DNA of 64,000 nucleotides, from the NCBI RefSeq assembly GCF_000661915.1, contig NZ_CP007509.1, positions 1,860,001 through 1,924,000 of the forward strand. Direction: 5' to 3'. Of this stretch, positions 26,007 through 34,419 are shown in pieces. Within the stretch, counting starts at the first letter, position 1. Each line of letters starts with the position of its first letter. The DNA is from Stutzerimonas decontaminans (GTDB taxonomy: Bacteria; Pseudomonadota; Gammaproteobacteria; Pseudomonadales; Pseudomonadaceae). A program made the position numbers and the translations under genes. The notes under the pieces are model-generated. The model was not told where the DNA came from and ran no database searches. It worked only from the letters and a program-made list of their open reading frames with translations.

Positions 26007-26786
26007 TTAGCGCGTCGCCATCCAGATCAGCAGTCCGGCCTGGAACAGCGCCAGCGCGATCAGGCAAACGATGGTGAATCGCAGCGCACCGTCTTCACGG
26101 CGGAAGCGGGCGATTCGCTCCTGCAGTTCACGAATCTGGTTTTCCTGCGCCTGCAGGTTGCGGTCGGCCTGCTCCAGCATCGCCGCGGCATCCTGCAGTT
26201 CAACGACCTGTACCTTCTCGCCGTTCCAGTCGGGGCGCAGCGCGCTGACCCGCGGCGCGCCGTAGGTCGCCTTGGCCGCCTGATCCTTGGGGAAGTCGAT
26301 ATCGAAACCCTGGGTGCGCAGGCAGTGGTCACGGCGCAGGCGCTGATCGTCACTCGCTACGTCCTTGGGCAGCGATCCGCCCTCGACCAGATAATGGCCC
26401 CAGCGTCGCTGTGCCCACGCGGCGCCTTGCGCCAGCAAAAAACGGCCGAGTCCGCGATTGGCCGGTTCCAGCCGCAAACCCGAGTCCGGCCCGAAGCGCA
26501 GCTCCTTGCTGCGGTGATCGGCCCAGACCTCCAGCACGTTGTTCTTGCGCGAGCGCACCTGGCCGGGAATGTTGATGAACATTCGTAGCAGGCTCTGCTC
26601 AGGTGTATGCCGTTCCAGCTGGGCAAGCTCGACGAAGCACAGCGGGCGCGCGCCGCCGTCGCGCTCGGTTGGCAGCGGGGCCAGGCGCAGCAAGCGGAAA
26701 CGGTCAGGCTTAAGCTCCGCCCACGGATGCTTTGGCGGTGCCGGCTGTGTGTTGTCGGTGCTCTGGGCGGTTTCGGTGTCAGTCAT
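26007..26786 (-). CDS. hypothetical protein with coiled coil and C-terminal membrane anchor
   Basis: A 259-residue protein that I do not recognise as a named family. The N-terminal ~35 residues are disordered and Pro/Thr-rich. A globular middle follows (about 36-190, with FRLLRLAPLPTE and VRSRKNNVLEVWADHRSKELRFGP-type sheets). Then comes a coiled coil (about 200-237, LQDAAAMLEQADRNLQAQ, IRELQERIARF) and one membrane helix at the extreme C-terminus (about 240-257). This is a tail-anchored topology with the bulk in the cytoplasm. AGGAA lies 5 bases before the ATG. It converges with the porin gene. Confidence 0.65.
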   Translation of the reverse strand: MTDTETAQSTDNTQPAPPKHPWAELKPDRFRLLRLAPLPTERDGGARPLCFVELAQLERHTPEQSLLRMFINIPGQVRSRKNNVLEVWADHRSKELRFGPDSGLRLEPANRGLGRFLLAQGAAWAQRRWGHYLVEGGSLPKDVASDDQRLRRDHCLRTQGFDIDFPKDQAAKATYGAPRVSALRPDWNGEKVQVVELQDAAAMLEQADRNLQAQENQIRELQERIARFRREDGALRFTIVCLIALALFQAGLLIWMATR

Positions 26787-26866
26787 CTGCGCGTTCCTGG
26801 CCTGCGCGGCGGCTCGTTCCGGAGTGATATCGTGCCATCGTCACGGGGCTATCGGCTGCGCAGCGC

Positions 26867-27826
26867 CTAACTGGAGGCTGGCAGGATGCCATTAGCTCGC
26901 AAAAAGTGCTGGATGTGCTCGAGCACGCCGCGTGCGAGCGGCAGATTCGGGTCGTCGTAAGAAGCCAGCTGCGCGGCACTCGCCGGCACGATGCGCAGCA
27001 CATGGTTCATGCCGTCGATCAGTGCCAGTCTGGCGTCAGGCTTCGCTCGCTGCAGCGCTTCAGCGTCTTCGACGCCAACCTGGATGTCATGGCGCCCCTG
27101 AAGAATCAACGCCGGAACATCCACCGCCGCGAAGGCCGCGGCCGGGTCGTAGGCGAACAACGAGATCAGATAAGGCTGCACGCTGGGTCGGAACAGCACC
27201 TGCAGTGGTTCGGGCACTTCGGCGTGGGCGCGTCCGGCCTTGAGTTCGTCAATCAGGAATTGGCTGGTGGCGAGCAGCGCGGGCGGCAGGCGACCCTGCA
27301 ACTGCGCACGCAGCACTTCGTCGATCGGCCTGCCGCTGCCGGCGATGCTGATCAGCGCGGCGGCTCCCGACTTCGGCGCGGCGAGACTGGCGATCAGTGC
27401 GCCCTCGCTGTGGCCGACGAGGATCAGCTCGCTGAAGCGGGGGTCGCCCTTGAGCCTCGTGCTCCAGGCCAACGCGTCGCTGACGTAGGCGTCGACGCTG
27501 AGGTCGCGCTCGTTCGGTGCGGCTGCCAGGCTGGCGCCGACGCCGCGCTTGTCATAGCGCAGGCTGGCCACGCCTTGTCGCGCCAGGCCCTGGGCGAGGC
27601 GTTTGAGGCTGTCGTTGTGCCCGGCCGGGTTGTTGCCGTTGCGGTCGGTCGGCCCGGAGCCTGCGATCAGCAGTGCCACTGGCACCGGTTGTTCACTCTT
27701 GGGCAACAGCAGGCTGCCCTGCAGTACGCCGTTGCCGGTGTCCAGATTCAGGGTCTGATTGAGCAGGGTCTGCGCCTGCGAGAGAGAGGGCATGGTTAGT
27801 AGCAGCAGTATCAGCAGGGCACGCAT
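26867..27826 (-). CDS. exported alpha/beta hydrolase
   Basis: A 319-residue secreted serine hydrolase. The signal peptide (MRALLILLLLTMPSLSQAQ) marks the start at 27826. The frame runs open to 27982, overlapping the aroC start region, but has no signal there. Fold motifs are PVALLIAGSGPTDRNGNN (oxyanion region), LRYDKRGVG, nucleophile elbow VGHSEGALIA, acid ILQGRHDIQV and the catalytic His in GMNHVLR. The substrate is unknown; likely a periplasmic esterase or peptidase. Confidence 0.82.
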   Translation of the reverse strand: MRALLILLLLTMPSLSQAQTLLNQTLNLDTGNGVLQGSLLLPKSEQPVPVALLIAGSGPTDRNGNNPAGHNDSLKRLAQGLARQGVASLRYDKRGVGASLAAAPNERDLSVDAYVSDALAWSTRLKGDPRFSELILVGHSEGALIASLAAPKSGAAALISIAGSGRPIDEVLRAQLQGRLPPALLATSQFLIDELKAGRAHAEVPEPLQVLFRPSVQPYLISLFAYDPAAAFAAVDVPALILQGRHDIQVGVEDAEALQRAKPDARLALIDGMNHVLRIVPASAAQLASYDDPNLPLARGVLEHIQHFLRANGILPASS

Positions 27827-27971
27827 GGATGGACTTCGTTGGTCACGGAGCAGGTTGGACGCAGCAATCGGCGCAAAGGTCAGTATGCGCCGGCAACAGG
27901 GGCGATGACACCGCAGCGCCCTCAGGTATACTTCCGGCCCCTGTTTTTCGGTCGATCGCGGAGCGTCCTGC

Positions 27972-29063
27972 ATGTCCGGCAATACCTACGGCAAGCTGTT
28001 CACCGTCACCACTGCCGGCGAAAGCCATGGTCCTGCGCTGGTGGCTATCGTCGACGGTTGCCCGCCCGGGCTGGAGCTGTCGCTGGAAGATCTGCAGCGC
28101 GACCTCGACCGTCGCAAGCCGGGTACCAGCCGGCATACCACCCAGCGTCAGGAAGCCGACGAGGTGGAAATCCTTTCCGGTGTGTTCGAAGGCAAGACCA
28201 CGGGTTGCCCGATCGGCCTGCTGATCCGCAACACCGATCAGAAGTCCAAGGACTACTCGGCGATCAAGGACCAGTTCCGCCCGGCCCATGCCGACTACAC
28301 CTATCACCACAAGTACGGTGTGCGCGACTACCGCGGCGGTGGCCGCAGCTCGGCGCGCGAGACTGCCATGCGCGTGGCGGCCGGTGCCATTGCCAAGAAG
28401 TATCTGGCGACCCTGGGTATCGTCGTTCGCGGCTATATGAGCCAGCTCGGCCCGATCGAGATCCCGTTCAAGACCTGGGATAGCGTCGAGCAGAACGCTT
28501 TCTTCAGCCCCGATCCGGACAAGGTGGCGGAGCTTGAGGCCTACATGGACCAGCTGCGTCGCGACCAGGATTCGGTGGGCGCGAAGATCACCGTGGTTGC
28601 CGAAGGCGTGCCGCCGGGACTTGGCGAGCCGATCTTCGACCGCCTGGATGCCGAGCTGGCCCATGCGCTGATGAGCATCAACGCGGTCAAGGGCGTTGAG
28701 ATCGGCGCCGGTTTCGCCTCGGTCGCCCAGCGTGGCACCGAGCATCGCGATGAGCTGACGCCGCAGGGTTTCCTTTCCAACAATGCCGGCGGCATTCTTG
28801 GCGGCATTTCCAGTGGTCAGCCGATCGTCGCTCATCTGGCGCTCAAGCCGACGTCCAGCATCACCACACCAGGGCACTCGATCGATGTCAGCGGCGCGCC
28901 AGTGGATGTCATCACCAAGGGTCGCCACGACCCCTGCGTCGGCATTCGTGCCACGCCGATCGCCGAAGCGATGATGGCCATCGTGCTGCTCGATCACCTG
29001 CTGCGTCATCGCGGACAGAACGCCGATGTGCAGGTAACGACGCCGGTGCTGGGCCAGCTTTGA
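27972..29063 (+). CDS. aroC: chorismate synthase (AroC)
   Basis: Last common step of aromatic biosynthesis: EPSP to chorismate, using reduced FMN. Full length at 363 residues. All three family signatures are intact: [18 protein letters not shown], the [17 protein letters not shown] FMN block ([21 protein letters not shown]), and [17 protein letters not shown] near the end. GGAG lies 10 bases before the ATG. The MFS gene follows after 74 bases, the same order as P. aeruginosa aroC-MFS-mtnB-mtnD-mtnC. Confidence 0.97.
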   Translation: MSGNTYGKLFTVTTAGESHGPALVAIVDGCPPGLELSLEDLQRDLDRRKPGTSRHTTQRQEADEVEILSGVFEGKTTGCPIGLLIRNTDQKSKDYSAIKDQFRPAHADYTYHHKYGVRDYRGGGRSSARETAMRVAAGAIAKKYLATLGIVVRGYMSQLGPIEIPFKTWDSVEQNAFFSPDPDKVAELEAYMDQLRRDQDSVGAKITVVAEGVPPGLGEPIFDRLDAELAHALMSINAVKGVEIGAGFASVAQRGTEHRDELTPQGFLSNNAGGILGGISSGQPIVAHLALKPTSSITTPGHSIDVSGAPVDVITKGRHDPCVGIRATPIAEAMMAIVLLDHLLRHRGQNADVQVTTPVLGQL

Positions 29064-29137
29064 CCAGCAATCGGCACCCTGCGAGCCGCACGCGGTTGGC
29101 TTCGATGCCTCCGCTTGCGGCCTGAAGCCTGCCGCGC

Positions 29138-30289
29138 ATGAATGCTCCGTTGCCGTACTGGCGCCTGTCCGGCTTCTATTTTTTCTACTTCGCCTTGCTC
29201 GGCTCCACGGCGCCGTTTCTCGGGCTGTACTTCGATCATCTGGGTTTCTCGCCGGAGCGGATCGGCGAGCTGATCGCCATTCCCATGCTGATGCGCTGTC
29301 TGGCGCCGAATCTCTGGGGCTGGCTGGGCGATGCCACCGGGCGACGTCTGGAAATCGTCCGTCTCGGTGCCCTGTGCACCTTGCTGTCCTTCGGTCTGAT
29401 CTTCTTCGACAAGAGCTTTGCCTGGCTGGCGATGGTGATGGCGTTGCATGCCTTTTTCTGGCACGCCGTCCTGCCGCAGTTCGAAGTCATCACCCTGGCC
29501 CATCTGCATGAGCAGGCCGAGCGCTACAGCCAGGTCCGGTTGTGGGGCAGCATTGGTTTCATCCTCGCGGTGGTCGGGCTCGGGCTGCTGTTCCAGCGGC
29601 TGAGTCTTGATCTCTACCCAACAGCCGTGGCCGTGGTCATGGTGGGTATCGTGCTGAGCAGCCTCTGGGTGCCCAATGCCCATCCGCGTCAGCGCGCCGA
29701 AGTGGCCGGGGAGGGTGGTTTTCTCGCCCAGCTGCGCCGACCGGGGGTGCTGGCGTTCTATGCCTGCGTGGCGCTGATGCAGTTGGCGCACGGGCCGTAC
29801 TACACCTTCTTCAGCATCCACCTGGAGGCGCTCGGTTACAGCCGCAGCTTTATTGGACTGATGTGGGCGCTGGGCGTAGTGGCCGAAATTCTGCTGTTTC
29901 TGGTGATGGCGCGCCTGTTGGCGCGCTTCTCGCTTCGCCTGGTGCTGCTGGCCAGCTTCCTGATCGCCGCGCTGCGCTGGGTCCTGCTGGGGCAGTTTGC
30001 CGATCATCTTGCCGTGCTGCTGATCGCGCAGCTGATGCACGCGGCGACCTTCGGTAGCTTCCACGCCGCCGCGATTCACTTTGTCCAGCGCAGTTTCGGC
30101 CACCGCCAGCAGGGCCAGGGTCAGGCGCTATACGCCAGTCTGTCCGGCATCGGCGGGGCCCTGGGGGCGCTTTACGCCGGCTATGCCTGGTCCGGCCTCG
30201 GGCCGGGCTGGTCGTTCGCCATCGCCAGCCTGGCGGCATTGGCTGCAGCCGTTATCATTGCCTTCCGCTTGCAGGAGCACCGAGCCTGA
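29138..30289 (+). CDS. MFS permease, HcaT / phenylpropionate-transporter-like
   Basis: A 383-residue major-facilitator transporter of the MFS_1-like (HcaT/YxiO) group. It has about twelve hydrophobic segments, an opening WRLSGFYFFYFALLGSTAPFLGLYF and a loop 2-3 motif NLWGWLGDATGRRLEIVRLG. The substrate is not predictable. It lies between aroC and mtnD, where its homologue also sits in other pseudomonads. Confidence 0.8.
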   Translation: MNAPLPYWRLSGFYFFYFALLGSTAPFLGLYFDHLGFSPERIGELIAIPMLMRCLAPNLWGWLGDATGRRLEIVRLGALCTLLSFGLIFFDKSFAWLAMVMALHAFFWHAVLPQFEVITLAHLHEQAERYSQVRLWGSIGFILAVVGLGLLFQRLSLDLYPTAVAVVMVGIVLSSLWVPNAHPRQRAEVAGEGGFLAQLRRPGVLAFYACVALMQLAHGPYYTFFSIHLEALGYSRSFIGLMWALGVVAEILLFLVMARLLARFSLRLVLLASFLIAALRWVLLGQFADHLAVLLIAQLMHAATFGSFHAAAIHFVQRSFGHRQQGQGQALYASLSGIGGALGALYAGYAWSGLGPGWSFAIASLAALAAAVIIAFRLQEHRA

Positions 30290-30405
30290 CTGCCACGCGT
30301 CGCCAATTTCGTTTCGGGGCGAACTGAAAAATGCGCGCCCCGCAGCCCAGCAAATTCCTGCCTGGCCGGTAGCGACCGACCAGACGACTTTTCGGAGAGC
30401 CGAAC

Positions 30406-30951
30406 ATGAGTGTCCTCAGCGTCTATCACGAGACCCGACCCGACCAGCCGCTCAAGGTGCTGACCCACGCCGAAGACATCGCCGCGACCCTCTCCGAGGT
30501 CGGCGTGCAGCTGGAGCGCTGGGAGGCCAGCGCGCCGATCGCCGCCGGTGCCAGCCAGGAAGAGGTGATTGCCGCCTACCGGCCGCAGATCGACAAGCTC
30601 ATGACCGAGCGCGGCTTCGTCACGGTCGATGTGATCAGCGTGACCCGCGACCATCCACAGAAGGACGAGCTGCGCGCGAAGTTCCTCGACGAGCATCGAC
30701 ACGCTGAAGACGAGGTGCGCTTCTTCGTCGCCGGGCGCGCGCTGTTCAGTCTGCACATCGAGGACATGGTCTACGCCGTACTCTGCGAAAAGCACGACCT
30801 GATCTCAGTGCCCGCCGGCACACGCCACTGGTTCGACATAGGCGAGGAGCCGCACTTCGTCGCCATCCGCCTGTTCAAAAACCCCGAAGGCTGGGTCGCC
30901 GAGTACACCGGCGAAAGCATCGCCGATCAGTTCCCGCGACTGGACGACTGA
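30406..30951 (+). CDS. mtnD: acireductone dioxygenase (MtnD)
   Basis: Methionine salvage enzyme: oxidises 1,2-dihydroxy-3-keto-5-methylthiopentene to formate and the keto acid of methionine (Fe form) or to an off-pathway product (Ni form). The 181-residue cupin has the metal ligands in place: H97, H99 and E103 in DEHRHAEDE, and the His in AGTRHWFD (about 141). CGGAGAG precedes the ATG. The upstream dehydratase mtnB is absent and the downstream mtnC is only a fragment (30953-31075). The gene itself looks intact. Confidence 0.9.
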   Translation: MSVLSVYHETRPDQPLKVLTHAEDIAATLSEVGVQLERWEASAPIAAGASQEEVIAAYRPQIDKLMTERGFVTVDVISVTRDHPQKDELRAKFLDEHRHAEDEVRFFVAGRALFSLHIEDMVYAVLCEKHDLISVPAGTRHWFDIGEEPHFVAIRLFKNPEGWVAEYTGESIADQFPRLDD

Positions 30952-30952
30952 A

Positions 30953-31075
30953 CTGCCGGTCAAGGTGATCCTCACCGACATCGAAGGCACCATCAGCTTG
31001 GTCAGCTTCGTTTTCGACGTGCTGACCCCTGAGCTCGCGCGCATCTGCCGGTGTACACCGCCTGCCGTGCCGTAG
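30953..31075 (+). pseudogene. mtnC: truncated enolase-phosphatase remnant (mtnC)
   Basis: Starting 1 base after the mtnD stop, the frame reads LPVKVILTDIEGTISLVSFVFDV-type sequence, the N-terminal HAD motif of MtnC/MasA (catalytic Asp in LTDIEGT). After LTPELARICR similarity is lost, and a TAG follows at 31073-31075, giving about 40 codons in place of ~225. There is no ATG; GTG at 30965 is the only start-like codon. This is a decayed copy, and a functional enolase-phosphatase would have to be elsewhere. Confidence 0.8.
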
Positions 31076-31332
31076 CCCGCGGTAGCTGCGCAGATCGAGA
31101 CAGTGCGAGGTGTTTGTTCTTTCCGATGTAGTCGATGGGTTCAATGCCACACAACAGGCGGTACGCAGGTCTGGGGGCTGGGCGTGATGGCGGCGCGCTA
31201 GGCGAGCAGAAATCGTCGTCAGCGCTGCGCAGATCGGCCCGCTCGCTATTGAGCTGCCCTGGCCAAGGGAACTGAACCCTGCCGCCGTGCTGGCATCCTA
31301 AGTTAGGTACTCACCCAAACAGGAGCGTACCC
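31076..31332. other. degenerate intergenic sequence after the mtnC remnant
   Basis: 257 bases with several stops in all frames and no recognisable gene. It presumably replaced the rest of mtnC. A minus-strand frame over 30875-31150 is open, but it lacks a ribosome site and family similarity. The segment ends with CAGGAG, the ribosome site for the small membrane gene at 31333. Confidence 0.5.
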
Positions 31333-31542
31333 ATGGGAGACGCCTTCGGCGGTATTTTCGGCCTGCTCATTCTGATACTGGATATCTGGGCGATCATCAG
31401 CATTGTTCGTAGCGACAGCACCGGCGGCAAGAAGGTGCTCTGGGTTCTTCTGATTGTTCTGCTGCCAGTGCTCGGCCTGATCATCTGGGGGATCATGGGG
31501 CCGCGCGGCAATCGGCCCGATGCCCGTGGACCTTATCGGTAA
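31333..31542 (+). CDS. small PLDc_N-like membrane protein
   Basis: A 69-residue protein made of two membrane helices (about residues 7-25 and 34-54). The second carries the GKKVLWVLLIVLLPVLGLIIWGIMGP signature of the phospholipase-D/cardiolipin-synthase N-terminal membrane domain (PLDc_N), here without any catalytic domain. CAGGAG lies 8-9 bases before the ATG. A second, shorter version of the same fold follows 6 bases downstream. Confidence 0.75.
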   Translation: MGDAFGGIFGLLILILDIWAIISIVRSDSTGGKKVLWVLLIVLLPVLGLIIWGIMGPRGNRPDARGPYR

Positions 31543-31548
31543 CGATTG

Positions 31549-31740
31549 ATGGAAAGCCTGAGTGGACCGCTAGCGATTGTGGTGCTGGTGTTGGACGTCC
31601 TGGCAATCGCCTATGTCTGGCGCAGTCGTATCGAAATCGGTCGCAAAGTCGTTTGGTCATTTGTGATCCTGCTGCTGCCTGTGGTCGGGTTGATCATGTG
31701 GGCGGCAGCGGCGGGGCCGTTCGGCAAGGCGCGGCTCTGA
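31549..31740 (+). CDS. second small PLDc_N-like membrane protein
   Basis: A 63-residue two-helix protein. Its layout repeats the preceding gene: IVVLVLDVLAIAYVWRS, then RKVVWSFVILLLPVVGLIMW. It is probably a diverged tandem duplicate. The start is ATG 31549 (TTG directly before it is also in frame). There is no clear ribosome site, so it may be translated by coupling to the gene 6 bases upstream. Function unknown. Confidence 0.7.
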   Translation: MESLSGPLAIVVLVLDVLAIAYVWRSRIEIGRKVVWSFVILLLPVVGLIMWAAAAGPFGKARL

Positions 31741-31743
31741 CGC

Positions 31744-32304
31744 ATGTGGTGCAGCGGGTTGGTGATCGGCCTGCTGATCCTTTTTATGGAAGCCGCACTG
31801 GCTGACGACGCGGTGGCATGGCAGGCGCTGCGTGAAGGGCGGGCCATCCTGGTTATGCGCCATGCATTCGCGCCTGGGCTAGGCGATCCGCCGGGCTTTG
31901 TCCTCGAAGACTGTAAAACTCAACGAAATCTGAATGAGCAGGGCCGCGCGGAAGCCCAGCGTTGGGGCGTCCGACTGCGCGAAGCGGGCCTGACCGGAGT
32001 GCGTCTGTTCAGCAGCCGTTGGTGTCGCGCGCTCGAAACCGCCGAGCACATGGCGCTCGCGCCGGTGGAGCCTTTGCCGGCCCTGGATTCGTTCTTTGCT
32101 TCTCCTGTAAGCGAGCAATCGCATACCGCGGCACTGCGCGAGGCCGTCGGTCAGTTGCAACCGTCCGAGGTGGCGATTCTGGTCACCCATCAGGTCAATA
32201 TCACCGCGCTGACCGGGATATTTCCGCAATCCGGCGAGGGACTGATCCTCGAGCTGCCGTTGGCTAGCCCGCCCAGGGTGCTGTTGCGTCTCGCGCCGCC
32301 TTAG
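31744..32304 (+). CDS. exported histidine-phosphatase family protein
   Basis: A 186-residue protein with an N-terminal signal or anchor (about residues 3-19, ending ALA-DD). A histidine-phosphatase fold follows: the catalytic block reads LVMRHAFAPG (RHA in place of the common RHG), with NLNEQGRAEAQRWG, FSSRWCRALETAEHM and a second His in ILVTHQVNITALTG. It may act on periplasmic phosphate esters. It starts 3 bases after the preceding stop, and its end overlaps the convergent glycosylase gene by 4 bases. Confidence 0.78.
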   Translation: MWCSGLVIGLLILFMEAALADDAVAWQALREGRAILVMRHAFAPGLGDPPGFVLEDCKTQRNLNEQGRAEAQRWGVRLREAGLTGVRLFSSRWCRALETAEHMALAPVEPLPALDSFFASPVSEQSHTAALREAVGQLQPSEVAILVTHQVNITALTGIFPQSGEGLILELPLASPPRVLLRLAPP

Positions 32305-33194
32305 CCGCCCTTGGTCTCTTTGGCCCCTTGGGAGTAGTCGTCCCAGATATGGATCGCTGCATAAGCGCGCCATGGACGCCAGGCTTCGGCCCGGTCTGCC
32401 AGTGCCTTGGCACTGATGCCATCCGGCCCCCACAGCGGCGCCTTGAGCAGGCCCAGATCGGCGGCGGGAAAGGCGTCGGCGACACCAAAGCCACGCAGCG
32501 CAATGTACTCGGCAGTCCATGGCCCGATTCCTGGCAGCTCGCACAGCCGCCGGACCAGCGTATCGGCGCCATCTTCCACGTGCAGGTGCAACGCACCCTC
32601 GGCCACTGCAGCGGCCAGTCGGCGTAACGCCTGGGCGCGCTTGGCCGGCATGCCGATGTTTTCCAACTGGTCATCGGCGATTGCCTGCGCCGTGGGAAAT
32701 AGCATCTCCAGCCCGGCTGGCGCCTGCGGCAATGGTTCGCCGAGACGCTCCACGATTCGGCGGGTAATCGTCACAGCCGCCTTGACCGTAACTTGCTGGC
32801 CGACCACCGCGCGTACAGCCTGCTCGAACGGGTCGTAGGCCGCCAGCAGACGCAGGCCGGGTTGCGCCGCAACCAGCGGGCCGAGTGCCGGGTCGCTGAC
32901 GAAATGCGCGGCGATCGCCTGCGGGTCGGCGTCCAGGTCGAACATCTTGCGCACCTTGGCGACCAGCGGCTGGGTGGCGCGCCGCAGCGAGTCGCTGAGC
33001 ATGAGCTCGAGAACGGGCCGGTCGTCCGCCGCGTTCACGCTAAGCCAGCCGCTGGCATCGCCCAGGCGCAGCGTGCGGGCATAGCCACCTGGGTCCAGGC
33101 GCTCCACGCCGGGTAGCAGACGCAGCGCGAAGTGACGCTGGAACTGTTGCCAATCCCAGGGTTCGAGGTAGGGCAGGAGTATGGTTTCGCTCAT
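32301..33194 (-). CDS. alkA: AlkA-type DNA-3-methyladenine glycosylase
   Basis: Base-excision repair glycosylase for alkylated purines. The 297 residues show an N-terminal AlkA_N-like domain, then the helix-hairpin-helix core: VVGQQVTVKAAVTITRRIV, LCELPGIGPWTAEYIALRGFG, and the catalytic Asp in FPAADLGLLKA. There is no Ada-type regulatory domain. The gene symbol is by family; paralogues are common. Confidence 0.83.
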   Translation of the reverse strand: MSETILLPYLEPWDWQQFQRHFALRLLPGVERLDPGGYARTLRLGDASGWLSVNAADDRPVLELMLSDSLRRATQPLVAKVRKMFDLDADPQAIAAHFVSDPALGPLVAAQPGLRLLAAYDPFEQAVRAVVGQQVTVKAAVTITRRIVERLGEPLPQAPAGLEMLFPTAQAIADDQLENIGMPAKRAQALRRLAAAVAEGALHLHVEDGADTLVRRLCELPGIGPWTAEYIALRGFGVADAFPAADLGLLKAPLWGPDGISAKALADRAEAWRPWRAYAAIHIWDDYSQGAKETKGG

Positions 33195-33381
33195 TTCCAG
33201 ACCCTAGCGTCTGTGCGCCGCTTTGTCGCCCCGAAGTGTGCTTTCGAGCCCCTGTGATTCCCCCTGTCATCTTGGCCAACGTAGAATGCGCCTCTTTCCG
33301 GTGGGCGATCCGATCGCCTGTCCCAGCCAGCTTGCAGGGGTCGCAGCGCTCTGCTCGGTGCCTGCCAAGGGAGATACCCCT

Positions 33382-34242
33382 ATGAGCGACTTCCAGGAAA
33401 CCCTCTATGAGGGATACGGGCAGCGGTTCCAGGTGGACAAGCTGCTGCACGAGGTGCGTACCGGGCACCAGCATCTGGTCATCTTCGAGAACGCCCGCAT
33501 GGGACGCGTCATGGCCCTCGACGGAGTGATCCAGACCACCGAAGCCGACGAATTCATCTACCACGAGATGCTTGCCCACGTGCCGGTACTGGCGCACGGG
33601 CTGGCACGTCGCGTGCTGATCATCGGCGGCGGTGACGGTGGCATCCTGCGCGAGGTGGCACGCCACCGCGATATCGAAAGCATCACCATGGTCGAGATCG
33701 ACGGCGCCTTGGTGGACGTGTGCAAGGAATTGCTGCCGAACCATTCCGCCGGCACCTTCGATGACCCGCGCCTGAGGCTGGTGATCGAAGACGGCATGCG
33801 CTTCGTGGCAAGCACCGAAGAGAAGTTCGACGTCATCATTTCCGACTCCAGCGATCCCGTCGGTCCCGGCGAGGTGCTGTTCTCGGAGGACTTCTATCAG
33901 GCCTGTCGCCGCTGCCTGAACGAAGGCGGCATCTTCGTCGCGCAGAACGGCACGCCGTTCATGCGGCTGGGCGAGGTACAGACCACTGCCAAGCGCCTGC
34001 ATGGCTTGTTTGCGGACTGGCATTTCTTTCAGGCCGCAGTGCCGACCTACATCGGCGGCGCCATGACCTTCGCTTGGGGAGCCTGCTGCGCAGAGAGCCG
34101 CAAGCTGCCTCTGGAAACCCTACTACAGCGATACGCCGGCAGCGGCATCGTTACGCGGTATTACAACCCGCACGTGCATCTCGGTGCTTTCGCACTGCCT
34201 CAGTACGTGTTGCACGCGATCGCCAAGCCCAGCAACGACTGA
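33382..34242 (+). CDS. speE: spermidine synthase (SpeE)
   Basis: Transfers aminopropyl from decarboxylated S-adenosylmethionine to putrescine. The 286-residue protein has the N-terminal strand domain ([19 protein letters not shown]), the SAM-binding loop [17 protein letters not shown], an acidic residue in [11 protein letters not shown], and the catalytic loop [16 protein letters not shown]. The start at 33382 is preceded by AAGGGAGA. A terminator follows. Its by-product methylthioadenosine is the feedstock of the methionine salvage pathway, whose genes are damaged 2.5 kb upstream. Confidence 0.94.
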   Translation: MSDFQETLYEGYGQRFQVDKLLHEVRTGHQHLVIFENARMGRVMALDGVIQTTEADEFIYHEMLAHVPVLAHGLARRVLIIGGGDGGILREVARHRDIESITMVEIDGALVDVCKELLPNHSAGTFDDPRLRLVIEDGMRFVASTEEKFDVIISDSSDPVGPGEVLFSEDFYQACRRCLNEGGIFVAQNGTPFMRLGEVQTTAKRLHGLFADWHFFQAAVPTYIGGAMTFAWGACCAESRKLPLETLLQRYAGSGIVTRYYNPHVHLGAFALPQYVLHAIAKPSND

Positions 34243-34297
34243 GGTCAAGTGTGACGAGCGTCTCGAAACGGGGCGCTATGCCTCAGTAGATGACGTG

Positions 34298-34326
34298 GCC
34301 CGCCCGAAAACGGTGCGGGCTTTTTT
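34298..34326 (+). terminator. intrinsic terminator after speE
   Basis: GCCCGC (34298-34303) pairs with GCGGGC (34315-34320), with an inner CCG/CGG extension around AAAA, followed by six T. It separates speE from the Anbu operon. Confidence 0.85.
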
Positions 34327-34419
34327 GTACTAGGTCGTAACTTCCTGTTTTGAAAGGGATTGTTCTCGTGGCGCGGGGTTTGCACTGTGACTGGGCACGT
34401 ATGCGCTCGAGGGCTTTGC

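Noticed and set aside
30316..30344. CGGGGCG/CGCCCCG hairpin after the MFS gene as a terminator or riboswitch
   Set aside because: There is no T-tract, the loop is 14-15 bases, and no known SAM-related riboswitch core is present before mtnD.
30875..31150. 91-codon minus-strand frame over the mtnD end and mtnC remnant
   Set aside because: Overlaps the conserved mtnD C-terminus, no ribosome site, and the translation matches no family I know.
31120..31150. GGGTTCAA as the T-loop of a tRNA gene
   Set aside because: No acceptor, D or anticodon stem can be drawn around it.
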